Assembly: GCA_045123975.1 (NCBI GenBank)
Contig: JBGVKV010000022.1
Coordinates: 1 to 18,819 of the forward strand
DNA length: 18,819 bases
Origin: SIG701 sp045123975
Lineage (GTDB): Bacteria > Bacillota > Clostridia > Oscillospirales > CAG-272
Direction of reading: 5' to 3'
Made by a program: the position numbers and the translations under genes
Notes under the pieces: model-generated
What the model was told of the DNA's origin: nothing
The model's input: the letters and a program-made list of their open reading frames with translations, nothing else
The model's database searches: none
Part shown: positions 14,349 through 18,819 of the stretch, in pieces
Numbering within the stretch: the stretch's first letter is position 1
Layout: every line of letters begins with the position of its first letter

Positions 14349-16271
14349 TTAGGTGGAGTAGCTCGCCGTTGTGAAGTCGCTGTCCTCGAGAATGACCGTC
14401 TTCACGGGACGGTATTCACTGCCCATCCACTCCAGGTGGAATTCCACCAGTCGGGAGGGAACGATCCGGGAGTAGTCTGCCCAGAACTGAACGGTTACCA
14501 CCGTAATGCCGTCGCGGATCTCCTCGGATACGAAGGTGTATTCATAGGAGGCGGATCCCCGTCCGATACGAATGTATCCGCCGTCTTGTTTATACAATGA
14601 GGTTTCGATGTTCAGCGTATCCCCGTCCACACCCAGATAGGTTTCCGCATAGGCTCGGATTTCCCCGGCGGTGCGGGGCTCATAGTTTCCGGCCATCGCG
14701 TTCAGACGCGCCATGATAAAGTCACACAAGCCGAATTGGCTTCGGTTTTCTCCCAGAATGTGGTAGAAATCCCTATCGGAGCCCACGTGCATTACGTAGC
14801 GCTGTGCCGGCGATACGGTTCCCGCTGGGGCGGACGAGTACCGCTTGAATTCATCGAGGGGCGTGAAGGTGATAGCCAACCCCTCGTGGAAAACAAGGCG
14901 GTGTGTGCCGGCGCACAGTACGTCGTTTTGGCTTTCCAGAATTTCCACTTCCAACACGGCGTAGCCACGGGTGTTCTGCGGATCGCCCTCAGCGGGGATT
15001 TCCTCTCGGTAGAGTCGGTACGTGCCGAATTTCATACCGCGAAGGCTGTCGTATACCTTGGAATTTACACCGCATCGCTTGGCGAAGTCATCCACGTCCG
15101 CCCGAAGGAACGCACGGATGGTGTAGAAGATCCGCGGTGAGGCTTCATATTCCTTGAACCCGGCGGCAGCCCATTCCGCCACGGAGAGGGTGTCGGGGGT
15201 GATGTGCTGGGGAGGGAAGGACATCAGCTGGGGATTGTCCGGGGAGAGACCTCCAAAATAACTTTGCTCACAGATAAAGTACACCCGGTCGTTGTACTCG
15301 TAAAGCTTTCCGCGTACCACCTTGTAGGAGCCATATACCGTGGTGCCTTTTCCCTCATAGTATTTGAAAGAAAGATGGAGGAACAAATCTCCCGTTACGG
15401 GATTGTATTCCAACGTTCCCTGATACGCACCACGGGGCTCGGTGCCTGCCTGATAGGATTCTACGGTGACCTTGTCCTCGTTTATGGTGATCGTACGGTT
15501 CATACGTCCCGATGCCGTTAAGACTTGACAGCTGTGTGTGCCGTTCAACTCACCCGTATACGGCACGCCGTCCCGCAGGATCGTTTCCTTGGCGGGAGAT
15601 ACAGGCTCTACCGTAAAGGAAACAATGGCACTTCGTGCAGTATTATCGGCCAAATTCGCTTTGGTTTCTGTGCTAAACCAGTCGTATTTCTTTTCTGTAA
15701 AGCAGAAATAGGCGTAATGTGTGTCATCCAGTGTCAACAGATAATAATAGGTGTGGGCGAGTTGGGCCTCCACACGCTCCAGCTGACCGCTGTGGATAAG
15801 ATCTTCCCTCATGCCTTCGGGGATGACGGCACGGAATGTCTTTGTGGGATAGCTCCAGCCGTCCTCCACGGAATATTCATCGACCAATTCCATATCATAG
15901 GCCGAGGCGTACCCTTGCGATGCAAGGCTTACCACGTGAACGGGATCGCAGCCGTTGTCACAGCGCAGAATCCGGCAGTCGTCGATTCTGAATATGCTTC
16001 TGTCTATAGAAAGGGTGACCGATCCTATACCGAAGATGGGTGTGTCCGCCGTGCGGTTTACGTCATCACAGCGGTATATGAGCCGGTTTTCCAAGGTTTC
16101 CCATATCTTGTCCTGACCCGAAAGCGCAGGCTCTGCCGGCGTTGTGTCCTGGGGCACCGTGTCGCCGGAGGGAATATCGTTTTCCTTGTGGCAGGAGGCG
16201 AAAGGCGTCACCACCACGCACAGAATAAGCAAAATCAGTATAAAATAATTGGTGAATGCTTTGTCTTTCAT
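14349..16271 (-). CDS. Large lipoprotein of unknown function
   Basis: A 640-residue protein starts at ATG 16271 behind AAAGGAG with a 7-base gap. The N-terminus MKDKAFTNYF, a hydrophobic stretch and lipobox FASC with Cys27 mark a lipoprotein signal, so the mature protein should sit outside the membrane. After a Pro/Thr/Glu-rich linker the rest is rich in alternating hydrophobic and charged residues and aromatic residues, suggesting beta-rich modules. Notable pieces are CRILRCDNGCDPVHV, GTYRLYREEIPAEG and LVEFHLEWMGSEYRPVKTV near the end. I do not recognise a family or a catalytic motif. The upstream neighbour on the same strand is a membrane-anchored MerR-type regulator, and an ECF-sigma-like promoter precedes this gene, so an envelope-stress or sensing role is a reasonable inference only. 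Confidence 0.85.
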   Translation of the reverse strand: MKDKAFTNYFILILLILCVVVTPFASCHKENDIPSGDTVPQDTTPAEPALSGQDKIWETLENRLIYRCDDVNRTADTPIFGIGSVTLSIDRSIFRIDDCRILRCDNGCDPVHVVSLASQGYASAYDMELVDEYSVEDGWSYPTKTFRAVIPEGMREDLIHSGQLERVEAQLAHTYYYLLTLDDTHYAYFCFTEKKYDWFSTETKANLADNTARSAIVSFTVEPVSPAKETILRDGVPYTGELNGTHSCQVLTASGRMNRTITINEDKVTVESYQAGTEPRGAYQGTLEYNPVTGDLFLHLSFKYYEGKGTTVYGSYKVVRGKLYEYNDRVYFICEQSYFGGLSPDNPQLMSFPPQHITPDTLSVAEWAAAGFKEYEASPRIFYTIRAFLRADVDDFAKRCGVNSKVYDSLRGMKFGTYRLYREEIPAEGDPQNTRGYAVLEVEILESQNDVLCAGTHRLVFHEGLAITFTPLDEFKRYSSAPAGTVSPAQRYVMHVGSDRDFYHILGENRSQFGLCDFIMARLNAMAGNYEPRTAGEIRAYAETYLGVDGDTLNIETSLYKQDGGYIRIGRGSASYEYTFVSEEIRDGITVVTVQFWADYSRIVPSRLVEFHLEWMGSEYRPVKTVILEDSDFTTASYST

Positions 16272-16317
16272 AGATACACTCCTTTCGGCAGGATGGATTT
16301 TGTTTTTGTCTCATCTG

Positions 16318-16345
16318 TTAGACGGCGCCCGTCGAAAAAAGTTCC
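16318..16345 (-). promoter_or_regulatory. Possible ECF-sigma promoter for the lipoprotein gene
   Basis: On the - strand GGAAC (16345-16341), followed by a T run, is separated by 16 bases from CGTC (16324-16321), extended as CGTCTAA. This matches the general layout of ECF sigma factor promoters (AAC-type -35, CGTC-type -10). It is about 47 bases before the lipoprotein ATG. No good sigma-70 promoter was seen in the 129-base gap. No ECF sigma gene is in the window. Confidence 0.45.
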
Positions 16346-16360
16346 TGTGAGGCAAAAAAT

Positions 16361-16384
16361 ATGAAAAACTATCCCGTGAAATAG
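16361..16384 (-). terminator. Weak terminator after the MerR-type gene
   Basis: On the - strand CTATTTC and GGGATAG (16384-16369) can pair with two G-U pairs, followed by TTTTTCAT. It is short and wobble-rich, so some read-through into the lipoprotein gene is likely. Confidence 0.4.
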
Positions 16385-16400
16385 GTTGTAAAGAGATGGT

Positions 16401-17624
16401 TTATTCTTTGTGCGTGAGCAATCGGTAGGGGGAATCTTCGGAGTATATCTCCCACTCGTCCCAGTTTCGGAGAAAATCCTGCATCGGTGCGTGGAGAGAT
16501 TCGTATGTCAGGTCCCCTCGCTTATTCAGCCCATCCTCTGCAAGCATTAAATTATAAACAGCTCGCAGATCCGCACACAGGAGTGAAATAAACTGCCATT
16601 CCCCCTCGGAGACGGATCCATCATGCAGAATTCCCTCGACGGGTGTTCCGTTTATGGTGGCTGAATAAGTGCATCCCATAGCAAGGGAAAGAGCGCGAGT
16701 CGTAGGGAGTGTACCAAAATTCCGCCGGAATGTATTGTAATACCAATACTCTTCAGACTGTACCAATATATTTATAGAACTAAGGTTTTGGCTGACATAT
16801 TCACTGTGCCCGTATGTGTACTCTCCGGTGTGCAAGGCGTGCTCCAGCGTATAAACGACCTGATGGACCGCATAATACAGATCGTTGAGCTGCTGTTTTT
16901 TTGCATTCTCAATTTTTACCCACACAGAGATCAGGCTGGCCGACAGACCCAGGAGAAGACCGCTTAGGATAAAAATAACCATCACGCTTTTTCGTATTTT
17001 GCGGTGTTCATCCCGAATATAGGCGTCCCATTTGCTGCAAACGCTTTTGCCCGCTGCGGCGATTTTGCGGGGGAGGGCAAGAAATAATGCGCGGATTTTT
17101 TCCCGTCGAGCCAATTTCTGCAGAAACTGTTGATACGCCGCTTCTTTTTCATCCGCTGAAATTTCCTCGTCCCATGTATAATGACGGAAATGCATCGAAG
17201 GCGGAGAGGAGGGGAAAGCATCTGTTTTGTCCCCGGGTATCGCAGATGGCTGCGGCAGCATCGCCAATGCCAACTGATCCGCAACGCAATCCAGGTTCAT
17301 AGCTTCGTCGATTATAATATTCTCCATGGCACGGTCAAGGCCAGACAAGCGTTCGGTATTAGCATGTATCTCATCCCGGTACGCCGTGAATATTTCGCAG
17401 ATCCTTTCTGGGGAGGACTGCATAATGCCGATCTGTTCTAAGGTAAAATCTGCCCGTCGAAGTGTCCCAACGGTCAAGAGATCGCGTAAGGTTTTGGCAT
17501 CATACTCCCGATAGGTTCGTCCGTTTTTTTCGGCTGTCGGCGGCCGGATCAAACCTTTGCTTTCGTATAATCGAATCGCTTTTTCCGTCAATCCGCAGTA
17601 TTTTGCCGCTTCTTTGATTTTCAT
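16401..17624 (-). CDS. Membrane-spanning MerR-type transcriptional regulator
   Basis: ATG 17624 follows AAGGAGG with a 7-base gap and opens a 407-residue protein. Residues 1-68 are a clear MerR winged helix: MKIKEAAKYCGLTEKAIRLY, ESKGLIRP, then the wing and RRADFTLEQIGIM. A helical linker runs over about 73-125, as in the MerR dimerisation helix. A basic juxtamembrane stretch (RDEHRKIRK) precedes one strongly hydrophobic helix at 213-236 (SVMVIFILSGLLLGLSAS onwards). Residues 237-407, about 171 residues, would be outside the cytoplasm and match no family I know. Ordinary MerR proteins are soluble and 110-280 residues long. I infer a one-component sensor reading an external signal with its C-terminus and binding DNA with its N-terminus. 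Its promoter has the MerR-type 19-bp spacer, pointing to autoregulation; the lipoprotein downstream may be a partner. Confidence 0.85.
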   Translation of the reverse strand: MKIKEAAKYCGLTEKAIRLYESKGLIRPPTAEKNGRTYREYDAKTLRDLLTVGTLRRADFTLEQIGIMQSSPERICEIFTAYRDEIHANTERLSGLDRAMENIIIDEAMNLDCVADQLALAMLPQPSAIPGDKTDAFPSSPPSMHFRHYTWDEEISADEKEAAYQQFLQKLARREKIRALFLALPRKIAAAGKSVCSKWDAYIRDEHRKIRKSVMVIFILSGLLLGLSASLISVWVKIENAKKQQLNDLYYAVHQVVYTLEHALHTGEYTYGHSEYVSQNLSSINILVQSEEYWYYNTFRRNFGTLPTTRALSLAMGCTYSATINGTPVEGILHDGSVSEGEWQFISLLCADLRAVYNLMLAEDGLNKRGDLTYESLHAPMQDFLRNWDEWEIYSEDSPYRLLTHKE

Positions 17625-17644
17625 AGAGCATCCTCCTTACTATG

Positions 17645-17685
17645 TGCTACGAAAAGTGTAGCATATGCCCTTGGGGTATTGTCAA
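17645..17685 (-). promoter_or_regulatory. MerR-style promoter/operator of the regulator gene
   Basis: On the - strand TTGACA (17685-17680) and TACACT (17660-17655) are separated by 19 bases, the long spacer typical of MerR-controlled promoters. The spacer holds an imperfect dyad, ATACCC...GGGCAT (17678-17664). A second inverted repeat, TGCTAC/GTAGCA (17645-17663), spans the -10. Autoregulation by the adjacent MerR-type protein is inferred. Confidence 0.65.
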
Positions 17686-17704
17686 GAAGCAAACTGTATT
17701 TTTA

Positions 17705-17763
17705 TAAAAAACAGTACCTGCAAATGCAGATGCTGCTTATTTTGGCGTAGGGTGTGGGATTCG
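17705..17763 (-). repeat. Degenerate copy of tRNA-Ser 3' end plus terminator
   Basis: Bases 17705-17763 closely repeat 17853-17913: an A run, ACAGTACCTGC, CAGATGC-like, GCTTATTTTGGCG, then AGGGTGTGGGATTCG. The similarity stops abruptly after GGATTCG, in the T-loop of the tRNA. The hairpin part still folds on the - strand (GCATCTGC/GCAGGTAC-like, followed by TGTTTTTTA). It reads as a truncated remnant of an earlier tRNA 3' duplication. Confidence 0.65.
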
Positions 17764-17852
17764 CCCGTCTGCGGACGGAGCGGTGCCGCGGAAAAACAGT
17801 CCACCGGACTGTTTTTTAACACGCGGCCTTCGAATCCCTTCGATAACATCAC
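17764..17852. terminator. Hairpin-rich spacer with a bidirectional terminator
   Basis: Between the two tRNA 3' copies lies a hairpin-dense stretch: CCGTC/GACGG (17765-17778), GCGG/CCGC (17780-17789) and CAGTCC/GGACTG (17797-17811) flanked by AAAAA and TTTTTT, the last being a bidirectional terminator. No gene is seen in it. Confidence 0.6.
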
Positions 17853-17882
17853 AAAAAAACAGCACCTGCATAAAACAGATGC
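17853..17882 (-). terminator. Terminator behind the tRNA-Ser fragment
   Basis: On the - strand GCATCTG (17882-17876) pairs with CAGGTGC (17868-17862), loop TTTTATG, followed by TGTTTTTTT (to 17853). It starts 9 bases after the tRNA CCA end. Confidence 0.75.
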
Positions 17883-17891
17883 CGCTTATTT

Positions 17892-17947
17892 TGGCGGAGG
17901 GTGTGGGATTCGAACCCACGTGGGATTGCTCCCAAACGGTTTTCAAG
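17892..17947 (-). pseudogene. 3' half of tRNA-Ser(UGA), 5' half missing; probable attachment site
   Basis: Read on the - strand: anticodon loop CTTGAAA (17947-17941, anticodon UGA), 3' stem ACCGT, a long variable arm TGGGA-GCAA-TCCCA typical of tRNA-Ser, T arm GTGGG-TTCGAAT-CCCAC, acceptor 3' strand ACCCTCC, discriminator G and encoded CCA (17894-17892). The expected 5' half (acceptor GGAGGGT, D arm and ACGGT stem) is absent from the next 100 bases upstream; the homology stops at the anticodon loop. This is the pattern left when a tyrosine-recombinase element inserts into a tRNA anticodon loop, with the intact tRNA rebuilt at the far end of the element. It could also be an assembly join. Confidence 0.75.
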
Positions 17948-18226
17948 AAGTCTACCAAAGAATACCGTTTCAGCTTAGTTCGGTGCAGTTTGTGCTAAAA
18001 CGATTCCCGAAAATACTTATTTTACAAGGCTTTTCGGGACTGTTTGGAACCGATATGAATTAAAACGAATTGATCGGAATCGATACAGACCCCTCGCTTT
18101 TTGAGCAATTTTTTGCACTTTGGAGAGAATTTGGAGAGAATTCGCGAGAGAAGAATTGCAACTGCAGTACATCGAGATTTTTCTTTTTTTGGAGAGAATT
18201 TTTCACGATTTAGGAGAGAACTTTTT
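17948..18226. other. AT-richer gene-free stretch at the element edge
   Basis: No coding gene or RNA was recognised between the tRNA fragment and the edge gene. It is clearly AT-richer than the genes to the left and contains the GGAGAGAA repeats (listed separately), T-rich runs and a short inverted pair around CGGGAA...TTCCCGA-like sequence (18005-18040). Confidence 0.6.
18119..18220 (+). repeat. Phased direct repeats with core GGAGAGAA
   Basis: GGAGAGAA occurs at 18122, 18133, 18191 and 18213, mostly in the longer form TTTGGAGAGAATTT, with a degenerate CGAGAGAA at 18145. Steps of 11, 12, 58 and 22 bases place several copies on the same DNA face. The last copy doubles as the ribosome site of the edge gene, and another copy (18462) lies inside that gene. 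They could be recombinase arm-type sites, an operator array or replication iterons. Confidence 0.65.
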
Positions 18227-18819
18227 ATGCGTTACGATTTAGACGAAATTCAACGCATGCCGGATGTCTTATCCTTGGCAGACCTTTGCCGCGCCTGCCA
18301 TTTGAGCCATTTGGATGCGCGGTACTATCTCAAAAGCGGACTCATTCCCTATGAGACAACCGGGAAGAAAACGCGGTGTTACCTGGTCAAAAAAACCGCC
18401 CTGCTGAGAGCCATTGAAGACTACAGTGAAAACCCCGAAAAATACAAAATTCCGGGAATTTGGAGAGAAAAACAACACTTAAACGGAATCCGCAAAAGCC
18501 CCATCATATACCTTCCAACGCAGGATCTCGCGTCGGATATAGCGGTCGAATATTACCGCAATAAGCTTGCCGATGCCTCCGAGCTGATCTGTGTTGCCGA
18601 CCTTGTGCGCGTCACGGGATACCGCTCCCCAACCATCACGCGGTGGTGCAAGCAAAAGAAGCTCATCGCACACGCGAAAACCAACCGCCTATGGATCGCA
18701 AAGGCAGATGCCATAAGGTTTTTGACCTCTTTTACCTACAACGATATCAACGTAAAATCGCCCCAGCATATTGCCGACATCAGAGCGATCTACGACCTGA
18801 TCCATACGACGAAGGAGGG
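18227..18819 (+). CDS. Protein with two helix-turn-helix-like units (runs off the window)
   Basis: ATG 18227 follows AGGAGAG with an 8-base gap and stays open for 197 full codons to the window edge, so the 3' end is missing. The start is MRYDLDEIQRMPDVLSLADL. Two similar units are visible. The first is about residues 15-66 (LSLADLCRACHLSHLDARYY, LKSGLIPYETT, then RCYLVKKTALLRAIEDY). The second is about 121-167 (ICVADLVRVTGYRSPTITRW, CKQKKLIAH, then NRLWIAKADAIRFLTS). Each has the helix-turn-helix plus small wing layout of excisionase/MerR-like DNA-binding modules. I do not recognise the family. Its position next to a tRNA attachment site suggests an element-borne regulator or excision protein, possibly binding the GGAGAGAA repeats in front of it. 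Confidence 0.7.
   Translation, partial: MRYDLDEIQRMPDVLSLADLCRACHLSHLDARYYLKSGLIPYETTGKKTRCYLVKKTALLRAIEDYSENPEKYKIPGIWREKQHLNGIRKSPIIYLPTQDLASDIAVEYYRNKLADASELICVADLVRVTGYRSPTITRWCKQKKLIAHAKTNRLWIAKADAIRFLTSFTYNDINVKSPQHIADIRAIYDLIHTTKE

Noticed and set aside
16321..16333. GACGG-CGC-CCGTC palindrome as a terminator for the MerR-type gene
   Set aside because: No U tail follows on either strand in the needed direction, and it overlaps the proposed ECF promoter; probably coincidental or part of regulation.
17737..17958. A 73-codon - strand ORF across the tRNA fragment
   Set aside because: It spans tRNA arms and terminators and has no ribosome site.
17665..18063. Short + strand frames with pieces such as GVGFEPT across the tRNA fragments
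   Set aside because: Such translations arise from reading the reverse complement of tRNA-Ser T arms; the region is RNA-gene remnants and terminators.
18119..18469. GGAGAGAA repeats as a CRISPR array
   Set aside because: The repeat core is only about 8-14 bases and spacings are irregular, with no spacer-sized units.

Overview
The window looks like a chromosomal segment of a fairly GC-rich member of the Clostridia, probably an Oscillospirales-type gut anaerobe. The main support is a SCIFF (six cysteines in forty-five) peptide with its radical SAM maturase, a pair largely restricted to Clostridia. Consensus sigma-70 promoters with 17-bp spacers, strong AGGAG ribosome sites and many U-tailed hairpins agree. 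I cannot name the genus.

Layout. (1) Positions 1-4933, + strand: the 3' part of mutS, then mutL and tgt, closely packed (mismatch repair plus queuosine tRNA modification). (2) 4949-6026, + strand: a self-contained unit with its own promoter, a 39-codon leader ORF, alternative RNA hairpins ending in a strong terminator, then a class I SAM-dependent methyltransferase. It reads as a ribosome-sensing attenuator and is the most striking regulatory feature here. (3) 6027-9023, - strand: a promoter, the 50-residue cysteine-rich SCIFF precursor, an internal terminator, the SCIFF radical SAM/SPASM maturase, and an Orn/Lys/Arg decarboxylase-family PLP enzyme whose start overlaps the maturase end. (4) 9061-13327, - strand: malQ and a surface lipoprotein type I pullulanase, an alpha-glucan operon with its own promoter and terminator. 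(5) 13370-14348, + strand: a YitT/DUF2179 membrane protein. (6) 14349-17685, - strand: a MerR-type regulator carrying a transmembrane helix and an outside domain, expressed from a MerR-style 19-bp-spacer promoter, followed by an unknown 640-residue lipoprotein with an ECF-sigma-like promoter. (7) 17700-18819: a degenerate and a better-preserved copy of the 3' end of a tRNA-Ser gene with its terminator. The better copy is cut exactly at the anticodon loop. Beyond it lie AT-richer DNA, phased GGAGAGAA repeats and a gene with two helix-turn-helix-like units that runs off the end. This is best read as the edge of an integrated element.

How the genes work together: pullulanase would debranch glucans outside the cell and MalQ would rearrange imported oligosaccharides in the cytoplasm. 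ScfB would install thioether links in ScfA. The membrane MerR protein and the lipoprotein probably form a cell-envelope sensing pair. The methyltransferase is likely switched on when translation is slowed. Functions for the methyltransferase substrate, the lipoprotein and the edge gene remain unknown.
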